DNA of 64,000 nucleotides from Thalassovita taeanensis (GCF_900110775.1 NZ_FOEP01000002.1:419684-483683), one strand, 5' to 3'; counted from the first letter of the stretch, positions 19,853 to 27,954 are shown. Translations and numbers: made by a program. The notes: generated from the letters alone by a model not told the origin.

Positions 19853-20115
19853 TCCCTCAGGCCGCAGCCGCGCGATATGCATCCTATGTGCATGTGTTGT
19901 GCATGGGATGTGTAGGCCGGTTTTCACGGCAAGCCTTGCCGCACAGGGCTGGGTTTCAGGCCACTCCGCAGCACACGATTGATCAGGCATCGGCGCGTCT
20001 CTCACGCGATGGCGGCACAGCTTCTGCCCCGCATCACGGCTCTCCGATATGCACAGTATGTGCATGCTTTGTGCATAGGACGTGCACGCCGGTTTCCGCG
20101 GTAAACTCTGCCGCG
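19761..20115 (+). repeat. Decayed tandem duplication of the DUF4405 3' end and downstream DNA
   Basis: Two diverged copies are visible. TTCAGGCCAC occurs at 19761 and 19955. The CDS segment reading AAAQLLVRISAP has a relic (AAQLLPRITAL) near 20010-20040. The non-coding 71-nt block 19873-19943 (starting CGATATGC, with repeated TGTGCAT) matches 20045-20115 at roughly three quarters of positions. The spacing differs by 22 nt between parts, so an indel has occurred. This fills the 268-bp gap before the DUF6455 genes; no separate gene is seen. Confidence 0.7.
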
Positions 20116-20120
20116 TGGCC

Positions 20121-20369
20121 TTAGATCAGGCTTGCCAGAAGATCCTTGTTCCGGCAGTAATCCGGCGTCTCAGCAGCAGTGGGATGCGCGTCCATCCAGC
20201 TGGTGCACGCCGCCGCCTGTCCGCAGTGCCCGCACCGCATCACCGCCTCGCGATACCGATATGCTACCCGCTCGTCAGCCTGAACTTTTTCAACAAAATC
20301 AACGCCAACCGTGTCAGCCATGCGTTGCATGACATCGGCCTGTCTGGCAAATTTTTCGAATATACTCAT
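20121..20369 (-). CDS. DUF6455-type small cysteine protein, copy 1 of 4
   Basis: An 82-aa protein with Cys46, Cys49, Cys55 and Cys72 in a C-x2-C-x5-C-x16-C pattern, followed by RN and hydrophobic residues. The same pattern is in the three upstream genes, so this is a paralogue family. Four conserved cysteines suggest Zn or Fe-S binding, but the function is not established. GGAGAG precedes the ATG at 20369; I prefer it to the in-frame ATG at 20381. It is the last gene of the four-gene minus-strand array. Confidence 0.82.
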   Translation of the reverse strand: MSIFEKFARQADVMQRMADTVGVDFVEKVQADERVAYRYREAVMRCGHCGQAAACTSWMDAHPTAAETPDYCRNKDLLASLI

Positions 20370-20389
20370 AGAACTCTCCATCGTCTGAA

Positions 20390-20653
20390 CTAAGGTTTCA
20401 GCGCCTCGTACATGGCCGCATTGACGCAAGGCTCGGGCGCGCTTTGTGCGCCATCACCACGGTGTGCCAGCCATTGTTCACATTGGTCGACAAACTCGCA
20501 CCGCCGACATTTCGTAATCATCTCGGAATACCCCTGCGCACTCAGCCGCCCCTCTTTCATGGCGGCACTCATGCTCAGCCCCATCGTCCGCGCGACCGAG
20601 CGTGTCAGCCAGAAATGGCGCTCCGTACTGCCCAAGCGAATGACAACACCCAT
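20390..20653 (-). CDS. DUF6455-type small cysteine protein, copy 2 of 4
   Basis: An 87-aa paralogue with Cys49, Cys52, Cys58 and Cys76 (C-x2-C-x5-C-x17-C) and CEQWL after the third cysteine. The N-terminal half holds an HFWLTRSVARTMG segment matching HYWLAQRMAKTTG in copy 3. The start codon lies 2 bp after the stop of copy 3, so translation is coupled. No signal peptide or membrane helix is visible, so it should be cytoplasmic. Confidence 0.83.
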   Translation of the reverse strand: MGVVIRLGSTERHFWLTRSVARTMGLSMSAAMKEGRLSAQGYSEMITKCRRCEFVDQCEQWLAHRGDGAQSAPEPCVNAAMYEALKP

Positions 20654-20655
20654 GC

Positions 20656-20925
20656 TTATTCATCCTTTGCCAGCGTTTGTTGCAAGTCTCTGAATTTGTT
20701 GCAATTCGGGCAGGTCTCGACCACATCAGCGGTCTCTGCTTGCGTGGTAAGCCAACGTTCACACCCTTCGGTCCAATCGCAGCTGCGGCAGGTCTGAACC
20801 ATCTCGGCCCAAGCACTCTGATCCAGCGCGCCAACCTCCTGCGCCGCAACCAGATCGGTTCCAGTCGTCTTGGCCATCCGTTGCGCCAGCCAATAATGGC
20901 GGGTCATGTCGCCCAAAGGTTTCAT
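20656..20925 (-). CDS. DUF6455-type small cysteine protein, copy 3 of 4
   Basis: An 89-aa paralogue with Cys46, Cys49, Cys55 and Cys72 plus an extra Cys75 (TCPNCNKF). The ATG at 20925 is preceded by AAGGAGGG at 9-nt spacing, which favours it over a TTG start at 20946 that would overlap the ribosome site. It is 68 bp downstream of copy 4; that gap and the end of copy 4 hold an FNR-type box (20984-20997), so this gene may have its own oxygen-responsive promoter. Confidence 0.84.
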   Translation of the reverse strand: MKPLGDMTRHYWLAQRMAKTTGTDLVAAQEVGALDQSAWAEMVQTCRSCDWTEGCERWLTTQAETADVVETCPNCNKFRDLQQTLAKDE

Positions 20926-20983
20926 CGCGGCGATCCCTCCTTGCAATCTTTATGAATCATACCGCGCCACACATCTGGTGGCC

Positions 20984-20997
20984 TTGACACGGATCAA
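20984..20997. promoter_or_regulatory. FNR/FnrL-type box TTGACACGGATCAA
   Basis: The 14-mer fits TTGAY-N4-RTCAA exactly. It overlaps the last codons of DUF6455 copy 4 and lies 59 bp upstream of the copy 3 start, a suitable place for anaerobic or microaerobic activation. The binding protein is inferred from the known FnrL consensus in Rhodobacterales. Confidence 0.7.
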
Positions 20998-21266
20998 GCG
21001 CCAGAACGGGATGTCGCGCGCAGCACCCGAAAGAAGGCGCTGTTGCGGCAATACACCGGCGGCAAGGGCTCCTCTGCGCGCGCCTCTGCCAGCCAATCGT
21101 TGCAGGCCTCCGACGCGCTGCAACTGGTGCAACTCAGCACCACGTCGGTCAGCTCTTCCATATCCAGCCGCCCGCTCATCGCCTCTTCTTCCAGGTCCAG
21201 CCCCATGGCACCGGCCATGCGGTCCACCAAGTCTGCATGCTTGCGTATCTTGTCATGGCTTTGCAT
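20994..21266 (-). CDS. DUF6455-type small cysteine protein, copy 4 of 4 (first in operon)
   Basis: A 90-aa paralogue with Cys46, Cys49, Cys55 and Cys73 and the shared CNDWL and YCRN segments. It begins MQSHDKIRKHADLVDRM, close to the FARQADVMQRMAD region of copy 1. A GAGAAAGG site precedes the start at 21266. An FNR-type box lies 68 bp upstream (21334-21347). The array order 4-3-2-1 on the minus strand and short gaps indicate joint expression. Confidence 0.83.
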   Translation of the reverse strand: MQSHDKIRKHADLVDRMAGAMGLDLEEEAMSGRLDMEELTDVVLSCTSCSASEACNDWLAEARAEEPLPPVYCRNSAFFRVLRATSRSGA

Positions 21267-21333
21267 GTTGTGGCCTTTCTCACTGCGCTGTTTGCGTTTG
21301 GCAAACAGGCTAGCAAAGGGTCACCGCACGTCT

Positions 21334-21347
21334 TTGACCTGCGTCAA
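21334..21347. promoter_or_regulatory. FNR/FnrL-type box TTGACCTGCGTCAA
   Basis: A palindromic TTGAC-N4-GTCAA element, matching the FNR-family consensus on both half-sites. It is 68 bp upstream of the first DUF6455 gene and overlaps the stop codon of the upstream frameshifted gene. It probably makes the array respond to oxygen limitation. Confidence 0.75.
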
Positions 21348-21695
21348 ACCATGGCCTTCAGGCAAGCCCGTACACAGGTCTGAACATGGCGAAACCGGTC
21401 TCCTCCAAGGTGTTTTCCACCGTACCACCGGGTCACCACAACGATCTGCCCGGTGATCCCCTCGCGCCAGCATCCGCAAAATCACGTTCCCCGCGCCGCT
21501 TTCGCCGTCGTCACCTTTCATCTGCGTGCCGTCTGACAAAACCACAGCCCAGGTATTGTGCGTTGCTTTGGCGTACTTCTTGCCGCGCAAAAGCGCCTTC
21601 AGAAATGCCTCGACCTCAGCCGCACTTTCCACCGCGCCGCCCGACACCGCATAGCGCGACCCGCGATCCGAAACGACATTTTCAAGCTGCAACAC
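21344..21695 (-). pseudogene. Frameshifted YigZ/IMPACT-type protein (UPF0029 N-terminal domain)
   Basis: The first frame encodes VSDRGSRYAVSGG, KATHNTWAVVLSDG and DDGESGAGNVILRMLA, and the second frame continues EGITGQIVVVTRWYGGKH and LGGDRFRHVQTCVRA before a stop at 21344. Together these make one compact IMPACT/YigZ N-terminal domain protein of about 118 aa. The shift falls at GGCGCGAGG near 21465: restoring two bases of a CG repeat would join the frames. The likely start is GTG at 21695, 11 bp after the M48 protease stop. It is either a true pseudogene or a sequencing error in the CG repeat. Confidence 0.82.
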
Positions 21696-21706
21696 CTGGC
21701 TTGCAC

Positions 21707-22399
21707 CTAAAGCGATGCCGCGGTGCGCCGCACCACATCGATCCGCCGTGCATTTGGCGGATGCGTGCCCAGAAACCGATTGCCGGGGTCAGGGATGCGG
21801 CTGAAATACGCCGCGCCGCGCACCGGGTCGTACCCTGCACGCTTGGTGATAATCGTGCCCAAAGCATCAGCTTCCAGCTCGAATTCCTTGGAATAACTCC
21901 GCGCACCGACCGCAGCCCCCAATTCCTGAGCCGAGCGAACGCCGCTGGCGTTTGCCCCGGTCAGCGTGGCCAATCCTGCGAAAATCTCGGCCCCTGCAGC
22001 TGCGTTCTGACGCTGGCGGGCGATATGGCCCGAAATATGGTGTGCAGTCTCATGCCCCATGACAAAGGCAAGCTCGTCCGCGTTCTCCACCTCGGAGATC
22101 AGCGCAAGCGTGAAGACAATCACCGGCCGCCCGCCCTCGTCCAGCGACTGATAGGCATTGGCGGGCTGCCCCTCGCGTGCATCGACCAGAATTCGGAAAT
22201 CACAATTGGCCGCCGGGGCGCGCTGCCTGCATTCTCGTTCGGCCACCGGCTCAACGGTGTCGACCACCTGCACGAATTGCCGCGCCAGTTCCTCTGGGCT
22301 CGCAACAACGGAACGCCCCGCTGGCTGCACTGCCGACTGGGGCATTGGCGCGGCACAGCCCGCCAGCACCAGCATCACACTCAAGACAATCCACCGCAT
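21707..22399 (-). CDS. M48-family metalloprotease, lipoprotein
   Basis: A 230-aa Zn metallopeptidase with a lipoprotein signal (MRWIVLSVMLVLAGC, lipobox LAGC) and the HETAHH active-site motif (HExxH) plus a downstream EADALG third-ligand segment. It should be anchored in the outer or inner membrane facing the periplasm, like BepA/LoiP-type quality-control proteases. GAGG lies 7 nt before the ATG at 22399, which I prefer to the ATG at 22414. The broken YigZ-like gene follows closely and may once have shared its transcript. Confidence 0.92.
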   Translation of the reverse strand: MRWIVLSVMLVLAGCAAPMPQSAVQPAGRSVVASPEELARQFVQVVDTVEPVAERECRQRAPAANCDFRILVDAREGQPANAYQSLDEGGRPVIVFTLALISEVENADELAFVMGHETAHHISGHIARQRQNAAAGAEIFAGLATLTGANASGVRSAQELGAAVGARSYSKEFELEADALGTIITKRAGYDPVRGAAYFSRIPDPGNRFLGTHPPNARRIDVVRRTAASL

Positions 22400-22508
22400 C
22401 GCAATCCTCAGCATCTTTTCTGTAAATGTAGCAGGCCAAACGACAAGCGCCAGAGCTTCGACGATTTTCACCCCTTGCGCCCTGTGCGACAAAGCGTATC
22501 CTCACCGT

Positions 22509-22766
22509 ATGTTTACGATTGAGCACGACTTCGACGCGACCGTGGTCACCCTGATGGACGAGGGGCAGTCCCCCTTGCAAGAGGACATTACCGTAAACGC
22601 GTTCGAAGAATGTGTCACAGTCGAACAATATGACCCGCGCACTGATCAGCTTCAGAAAATCACCTTTTCCATGGCTCAGGTGCGCGATATGGCCGCCGCG
22701 CTGAACCTGCCCGAAGGCATCTATTCCCTAACGCCTGCTGATGGTTCGACCACGCCCAAGGCCTGA
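22509..22766 (+). CDS. Conserved small protein of unknown function
   Basis: An 85-aa acidic protein (FTIEHDFDATVVTLMDE at the start, and a C-terminal half with LPEGIYSL). It has no signal peptide or membrane segment. It is divergent from the M48 gene, with the 109-bp gap holding both promoters, and converges on the DUF167 gene. The acidic, evenly biased composition and third-position GC are like its neighbours, which supports a real gene. I cannot assign a function. Confidence 0.65.
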   Translation: MFTIEHDFDATVVTLMDEGQSPLQEDITVNAFEECVTVEQYDPRTDQLQKITFSMAQVRDMAAALNLPEGIYSLTPADGSTTPKA

Positions 22767-22790
22767 TCGGCGCACACCGGCCCCAACAAA

Positions 22791-23051
22791 TCAGTCCCGC
22801 TCCAGCCGGAACACCTTGTCGCGCGCCGTCTGCCCGCGCACCAGAACCAACCGCGTCTTGGCCACACCCAGCGCCTTGGCCAACAGCTTTTGCACCGCTG
22901 CATTCGCCTTGCCCCCTTCCGGAACAGTCGTGACATAGACCCGTAAAACCCCATCCGCCAGAACCACCCGATTGCGGGCGGCTTTGGGTGTCACCCGCAC
23001 CGCAATCTCGGCCCCCGGCACCGCCAAATGGCGCAGTTCCTCCTCTGCCAT
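22791..23051 (-). CDS. DUF167 / YggU-family protein
   Basis: An 86-aa protein of the small YggU family. Recognisable segments are IAVRVTPKAARNRV, LRVYVTTVPEGGKAN and ALGVAKTRLVLVRGQTARDK. Length and domain cover the whole family. The function is unknown in all bacteria; in many genomes it accompanies YggT. It converges on the 85-aa protein gene. Confidence 0.93.
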   Translation of the reverse strand: MAEEELRHLAVPGAEIAVRVTPKAARNRVVLADGVLRVYVTTVPEGGKANAAVQKLLAKALGVAKTRLVLVRGQTARDKVFRLERD

Positions 23052-23168
23052 GCCCGCTCCTTATTCACATTTCCCAAATATCCCCGCCGGAGGCATCACT
23101 CTCTGTCGGCGCTGCATGGACATCCGTCCATTGGCTCGAAATAGTACCCGGACAAAACGCAGGAGACT

Positions 23169-24287
23169 ATGATGCGCACGGGCTTTTTCTGGGACGAACG
23201 ATGTTTCTGGCACGCAGGCGGCAATTACGCGCTGACCCTACCGCTGGGCGGGCTGGTCCAACCACTGGCGGCGGGCGGTTTACCCGAAAGCCCCGAAACC
23301 AAACGTCGGCTGAAGAACCTGATGGACGTCACCGGCCTCAGCCGCGAGCTGGAGATGCGCCACGCCCCAGAGGCCAGCTGGGCCGATCTGGCGCGCATCC
23401 ATCCCGAGGATTTTCTGCAAGAGTTCAAAACCCTTTCCGATGCGGGCGGCGGCGAGCTTGGCTTGCGGACCCCCTTCATTACTGGTGGGTTCGAGGTTGC
23501 CGCCCTGTCGGCCGGCCTGGCCAAGGCCGCCCTTCTGGCCGTGCTGCGCGGCGAGCTGGACAATGCCTATGCCCTGTCGCGCCCGCCGGGGCACCACTGC
23601 CTGCCGGACTGGCCCAACGGGTTCTGCCTGCTCAACAACATCGGCATCGCAATCGAGGCCGCCAAGGCCGAGGGGCTGGCGGGCCGGATCGCCGTGATCG
23701 ACTGGGATGTGCATCACGGCAATGGCACCGAGGCGGTGTTCTATGATCGCGACGACGTGCTGACCATCAGCCTGCATCAGGAATACAACTATCCGCTTGA
23801 TACCGGTGATATCACCGATCGCGGCACCGGTGCGGGGCTGGGGTATAACATGAATATCCCGCTGCCACCCGGCGTTGGCCATGATGGATATCTTGAAGCG
23901 ATGGACACCATCGTTGTGCCAGCTCTGGAGCGGTTCAAACCTGACGTGATTATCATCGCCTGCGGCTTTGACGCGGGCATCTATGATCCGCTGGCGCGCA
24001 TGCTGTGCACCGCTGAAACCTTCCGTCTGATGACCCGTCAGGTGAAACAAGCCGCGGCGGATCTGTGCGATGGCAAGCTGGTGATGGTGCACGAGGGGGG
24101 CTACTCCGAGGCTTACGTGCCCTTCTGTGGCCATGCCGTCCTTGAAGAGCTGTCCGGCAGCGCGACCGCTGCCGCCGATCCGATGGCCGAAACCGTGGCC
24201 ATACGCCAACCCAACGCCCGGATGAACAGCTTTTTCAGCACATTGATCGCCGAGATGGCCGAGGAATTGCTGGGCTCGCGGGCTTGA
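23169..24287 (+). CDS. Class II histone-deacetylase-family hydrolase
   Basis: A 372-aa arginase/deacetylase-fold Zn hydrolase. Active-site motifs are SRPPGHHCLPD (tandem His about 142-143), DWDVHHGNGT (Zn ligands Asp180 and His182) and CGFDAGIYDP. Bacterial relatives deacetylate acetylpolyamines or other small amides and sometimes proteins. AGGAGAC precedes the tandem ATG codons at 23169 and 23172. It begins a run of three plus-strand genes with the nitroreductase and the EI24-like protein, with short gaps. Substrate not determinable. Confidence 0.92.
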   Translation: MMRTGFFWDERCFWHAGGNYALTLPLGGLVQPLAAGGLPESPETKRRLKNLMDVTGLSRELEMRHAPEASWADLARIHPEDFLQEFKTLSDAGGGELGLRTPFITGGFEVAALSAGLAKAALLAVLRGELDNAYALSRPPGHHCLPDWPNGFCLLNNIGIAIEAAKAEGLAGRIAVIDWDVHHGNGTEAVFYDRDDVLTISLHQEYNYPLDTGDITDRGTGAGLGYNMNIPLPPGVGHDGYLEAMDTIVVPALERFKPDVIIIACGFDAGIYDPLARMLCTAETFRLMTRQVKQAAADLCDGKLVMVHEGGYSEAYVPFCGHAVLEELSGSATAAADPMAETVAIRQPNARMNSFFSTLIAEMAEELLGSRA

Positions 24288-24339
24288 CCTGCGGCGCCGC
24301 AGTTCCGACATAACACCCGACCCAAGGACCAATGCCTCA

Positions 24340-24918
24340 ATGCCTCAGAAAAACCCCGCAGCACTCGACTTTCTGCTGAACCGCCGCTCGCGCCCTGCCA
24401 AAACGCTTGGCCTTCCGGTGCCTGATCGCGACGCATTGATGCCGATCCTGACCGCCGCTGCCCGCAGCCCGGATCATGGGAAACTGGAACCCTGGCGCTT
24501 TGTCGTGCTGGAAAAACCGGCCCTGACCCGCCTGGCGGGTCTTGCCACCTCCCGCGCGGCCGCGCTGGGGCTGGACGCTGACCGTGCAGCCAAAGGCGTG
24601 GATCAGTTCGCCAACGGCAATCTGGCCGTGGCCGTGGTGGAAATCATGCGCCCGAATGAAAAAGTCCCCGCGCTGGAACTGACCTATTCTGCTGGCGCGG
24701 TCTGCCTTGCGCTGCTGAATGCCGCGCTGGCCTCGGGCTGGGGGGCAAACTGGCTTAGCGGCTGGCCCAGCCATGACCGCGACTTCATGCAGCAGGGCCT
24801 GCATCTGGCGGAGGACGAACGCATCGCGGGCTTCATCCATATCGGCACCGAAACCTCGGTCCCACCTGAGCGACCACGCCCCGACCTCGACAGGATCACC
24901 ACATGGCTTTCGACATAG
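24340..24918 (+). CDS. Nitroreductase-family protein
   Basis: A 192-aa FMN-dependent nitroreductase fold. Characteristic parts are LLNRRSRPAKTL at the start, ARSPDHGKLEPWRFVV, and the C-terminal GFIHIGTE. It resembles the YdjA-like single-domain subgroup, which is shorter than NfsA/NfsB. Its 3' end overlaps the EI24-like gene by 16 bp, so the two are translationally coupled. The physiological substrate is unknown. Confidence 0.9.
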   Translation: MPQKNPAALDFLLNRRSRPAKTLGLPVPDRDALMPILTAAARSPDHGKLEPWRFVVLEKPALTRLAGLATSRAAALGLDADRAAKGVDQFANGNLAVAVVEIMRPNEKVPALELTYSAGAVCLALLNAALASGWGANWLSGWPSHDRDFMQQGLHLAEDERIAGFIHIGTETSVPPERPRPDLDRITTWLST

Positions 24919-25640
24919 TCCTCAGCGCCTTTCTGAAAACGCTGGCGCAAATTGGCGATCGGCGGTTCCGCCGGGTGCTGCTCATCGGCATCGGCCTGAC
25001 CTTCGCACTTCTGGTCGCGACCTTTGCGGGTTTCCTTGGTTTTCTGAACTGGGCCGTCGGAGATACCGCCACAATCCCGCTGGTGGGCGAGGTGACATGG
25101 CTAAAGGACCTGCTGTCGTGGTCCAGCTTTTTCGTGATGCTGGCGCTGTCGGTGTTCCTGATGGTGCCGGTCGCCTCGGCCATCACCTCGATGTTTCTTG
25201 ATGACGTGGCCCAAGCGGTCGAGGATCGGCATTATCCGCACCTGCCCCCCGCCGTCCCCGTCCCATTCTGGGAGGCAGCCCGCGATACCGTGAACTTCCT
25301 TGGCGTCCTGATCGGGGCAAACCTGGTGGCGCTGCTGCTCTATGCGCTGTTTGCCCCTGCGGCGCTGTTCATCTTTTGGGGGCTGAACGGCTTCTTGCTG
25401 GGGCGGGAATATTTCACCCTCGCCGCCATGCGCCGGGTCGGCCGCGACGGGGCGCGCGAGTTGCGCCGCAAACATGCGCTCACGATCTGGATTGCGGGGG
25501 TCCTGATGGCGATGCCGCTATCGTTGCCGCTGGTGAACCTGGCCATTCCGATCCTCGGAGCCGCCACGTTCACCCACATCTTTCACATGATTACGAGCCG
25601 GGACCCATCCGGTGGAACAAATCAATATCGCGCACGGTGA
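24903..25640 (+). CDS. EI24 / CysZ-like integral membrane protein
   Basis: A 245-aa protein with four or more transmembrane helices (about 24-50, 70-100, 135-165 and 200-235). LSVFLMVPVASAITSMFLDDVAQAVE and the FWGLNGFLLGREYF segment fit the EI24 domain, which includes the sulfate permease CysZ. No cysteine biosynthesis genes are nearby, so sulfate transport is only a possibility. The gene overlaps the nitroreductase start-side neighbour by 16 bp and the convergent DUF1467 gene by 50 bp at its 3' end. Confidence 0.82.
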   Translation: MAFDIVLSAFLKTLAQIGDRRFRRVLLIGIGLTFALLVATFAGFLGFLNWAVGDTATIPLVGEVTWLKDLLSWSSFFVMLALSVFLMVPVASAITSMFLDDVAQAVEDRHYPHLPPAVPVPFWEAARDTVNFLGVLIGANLVALLLYALFAPAALFIFWGLNGFLLGREYFTLAAMRRVGRDGARELRRKHALTIWIAGVLMAMPLSLPLVNLAIPILGAATFTHIFHMITSRDPSGGTNQYRAR

Positions 25641-25866
25641 TCCACCCGGACATGATGATCCCCGCGATAATCACCCACAATATCACGGTAACGATCGTGG
25701 TGATGATCGCCTTTTTCTTCAGCTGATGTTCATGCGGAGCACCAGCGTGCGTGCCCGGCACCACGTCGCCCACATCGCCCTGCGTCTTCAACCTGACCGG
25801 GATGGCAATCAAGAACGTCAGAAACCAGATCACCGCAAACAGAACCAGTGCTGAGGTGATGCTCAT
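25591..25866 (-). CDS. DUF1467 membrane protein
   Basis: A 91-aa protein with two transmembrane helices (about 5-22 and 58-78) separated by a polar loop containing GDVVPGTHAGAP. This is typical of DUF1467 and usually follows the methylmalonyl-CoA epimerase gene in Rhodobacterales. Its ATG shares one base with the epimerase stop codon (TGATG). Its 3' end overlaps the convergent EI24-like gene by 50 bp. Function unknown. Confidence 0.88.
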   Translation of the reverse strand: MSITSALVLFAVIWFLTFLIAIPVRLKTQGDVGDVVPGTHAGAPHEHQLKKKAIITTIVTVILWVIIAGIIMSGWITVRDIDLFHRMGPGS

Positions 25867-26270
25867 CAGACCTGCTCCAGTTCCACCAGACACCCGTTGA
25901 AATCTTTGGGGTGCAGGAACAACACCGGCTTGCCATGCGCGCCGATCTTGGGCTCTCCCGAGCCCAGAACCCGCGCCCCTGTTGATTTCAGATGATCGCG
26001 CGCGGCGATGATATCGTCGACCTCATAGCAAACGTGATGCATCCCGCCCGAGGGGTTCTTTTCCAGAAAAGCGGTGATCGGGCTGTTGTCGCCCAGCGGA
26101 TAAAGCAGTTCGATCTTGGTGTTCGGCAGCTCGATGAACACAACCGTCACTCCGTGATCGGGCTCGTCCTGCGGTGCGCCAACCTTGGCCCCCAGTGCAG
26201 TGCGATATTGTTCAGATGCGGCCTCCAGATCAGGGACGGCAATGGCAACATGGTTCAGGCGGCCAATCAT
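25866..26270 (-). CDS. mce: Methylmalonyl-CoA epimerase
   Basis: A 134-aa vicinal-oxygen-chelate protein that interconverts (R)- and (S)-methylmalonyl-CoA in propionate catabolism. It begins IGRLNHVAIAVPDLEAA, has IELPNTKIELL and HHVCYEVDDI, and ends FLHPKDFNGCLVELEQ, with the metal-binding His and Glu residues in place. AAGGAGAG precedes the ATG at 26270; the frame continues seven codons further without a ribosome site. It is coupled to the DUF1467 gene. Confidence 0.93.
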   Translation of the reverse strand: MIGRLNHVAIAVPDLEAASEQYRTALGAKVGAPQDEPDHGVTVVFIELPNTKIELLYPLGDNSPITAFLEKNPSGGMHHVCYEVDDIIAARDHLKSTGARVLGSGEPKIGAHGKPVLFLHPKDFNGCLVELEQV

Positions 26271-26426
26271 CACGGCTCTCCTTTTGGTCAACAGGTGCTG
26301 TCCTTATGCGGCGACAGCGGGATTTGCGCAAGCGCTCAGGCCGCCGCACCGGAACGCGGCGCGTTAACGGAGCATTAGCCAATATTGGGTCATGCTGAGT
26401 CGTGAGATCAACGAGAGGATGTCAGA

Positions 26427-27167
26427 ATGGACGACGCAGATCTTTTTCAGGCCGCCCGGTTCCCGACGCCGACACGGCCTTTGCTGGGCCTGACTGTGCT
26501 TGTAGTAGAAGACAGCCGCTTTGCCAGCGACGCGATGCGATTGTTGTGCCAGCGCAGCGGCGCACGGATCCGCCGCGCCGACAGCCTGCGCTCGGCCGAA
26601 CGGCATTTGCAGGTCTATCGACCCTCGGTGATCATCGTCGATCTGGGCCTGCCAGATGGTGACGGGCTGTCTTTGATCCGCACGCTGGACCGTTCTGTGC
26701 CGCGGATCAGTGTCATTCTGGGCAGCAGCGGCGACGATTTGGCCGGGGACAGCTGCAGCCAGGCGGGCGCAGATGGGTTTCTGCCCAAACCCGTGCACAG
26801 CCTGTCCGCATTTCAAGAACTGATCCTGTCCTGCCTTCCCAGTGACCGGCAACCGATGGGGCCGCGCAGTATCAATTCGGAAACCATACGCCCCGATCCG
26901 ATGGCCTATAAGGACGATCTGGCGCATGTGGCCGACCTTCTGGGTGACGGCACCGAAGACCGCCCGCTGGATTATGTCGTACAATTCCTGACTGGCATTG
27001 CCCGCAGCGCTGCGGACATGCCTTTGGTCGCCGCCAGCGAAGCGCTGAGCATTTCGCGGATGCAGGGGCGCGGGTCGCGTTCGGACGTGGCGCGCATTTC
27101 GGGGTTGCTGCAAGAGCGGTTGACCGACAGTATCGCGATCGGATCAACCACCCAGCGCTGGATCTGA
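26427..27167 (+). CDS. Response regulator with receiver domain and unclassified C-terminal region
   Basis: A 246-aa protein with a receiver domain at residues 22-135: acidic pair Glu28/Asp29, phosphoacceptor Asp72 in IIVDLGLPDGD, and Lys121 in FLPKPV. The last 110 residues are helical-looking and match no DNA-binding domain that I recognise. There is no histidine kinase beside it. A single-domain-like signalling role, or a protein-protein output, is possible. Its end overlaps the convergent acetyltransferase gene by 24 bp. Confidence 0.85.
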   Translation: MDDADLFQAARFPTPTRPLLGLTVLVVEDSRFASDAMRLLCQRSGARIRRADSLRSAERHLQVYRPSVIIVDLGLPDGDGLSLIRTLDRSVPRISVILGSSGDDLAGDSCSQAGADGFLPKPVHSLSAFQELILSCLPSDRQPMGPRSINSETIRPDPMAYKDDLAHVADLLGDGTEDRPLDYVVQFLTGIARSAADMPLVAASEALSISRMQGRGSRSDVARISGLLQERLTDSIAIGSTTQRWI

Positions 27168-27863
27168 CGAGACTCGCACCAGCTGCGTCAGGTCGGTCAG
27201 TCGCTCTCTCTGGCGCCCATCCGCATCAAAATTCGCGGGCGATAGCCAGACGGAAAACGCCTCGGACAAGGCTGGCCAATCGGTATCCGTTGCTGCAAAC
27301 CAAGCACTGTCGCGGTTGCGCCCTTTGACGATCATATGCTGGCGGAATACGCCCTCATAGCTCAGCCCCAACCGCTGCGCCGCACGGCGCGACGGCATGT
27401 TCAGTGCATGGCATTTCCATTCGAACCGGCGATACCCCGCGTCGAACGCCCACCGCATCATCAGCCAGAACGCCTCGGTCGCGGCGCGACTGCCCTGCAT
27501 CTGTGGCGACAGATTGATATGCCCCAGCTCGATCGTGCCCATCTGCGGCGCGATCCGCAGAAAGCTGGCGACACCGCCATACTGCCCGGTATCCAGATCG
27601 CGGATGGCATAGAACAGCGGGTCGTCGCCGCCCGCCACCTCACGCACCCAGCGATGATATTGCGAGGCTGAACTGAACGGACCGTAGGGCAGGTAATCCC
27701 AAACCTCATCCCGCCTCTCGAACGCCCCGAACAGCACCCCTGCATGGCGCTCGGCATCCAGCTTTTCCAACCGGGCATAGCGCCCTTCAAGCACCTGACC
27801 ATCTGGTCGGGGTGGTTCGCGCCAATCGGGCAAAAGCGGCCCGAGGGGTCTTGATCCGGGCAT
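27144..27863 (-). CDS. GNAT-family N-acetyltransferase (RimJ/RimL-like)
   Basis: A 239-aa acetyltransferase. The core motifs are YGGVASFLRI, IELGHINLSPQMQGS (acetyl-CoA loop) and FEWKCHALNMPSRRAAQRLGL, which is strongly like the RimJ/RimL protein N-acetyltransferase group. GGAGGAGA precedes the ATG at 27863. Target proteins or small molecules are not known. The gene converges on the response regulator. Confidence 0.9.
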   Translation of the reverse strand: MPGSRPLGPLLPDWREPPRPDGQVLEGRYARLEKLDAERHAGVLFGAFERRDEVWDYLPYGPFSSASQYHRWVREVAGGDDPLFYAIRDLDTGQYGGVASFLRIAPQMGTIELGHINLSPQMQGSRAATEAFWLMMRWAFDAGYRRFEWKCHALNMPSRRAAQRLGLSYEGVFRQHMIVKGRNRDSAWFAATDTDWPALSEAFSVWLSPANFDADGRQRERLTDLTQLVRVSSDPALGG

Positions 27864-27954
27864 CGGCTCTCCTCCGTCGTGTTCGGTCAACGCTAGCCGC
27901 AATTCGCCCCCTTCCGAAAGAGGCATTCGCCCAAAACCTAACGATTCCGCTAAC

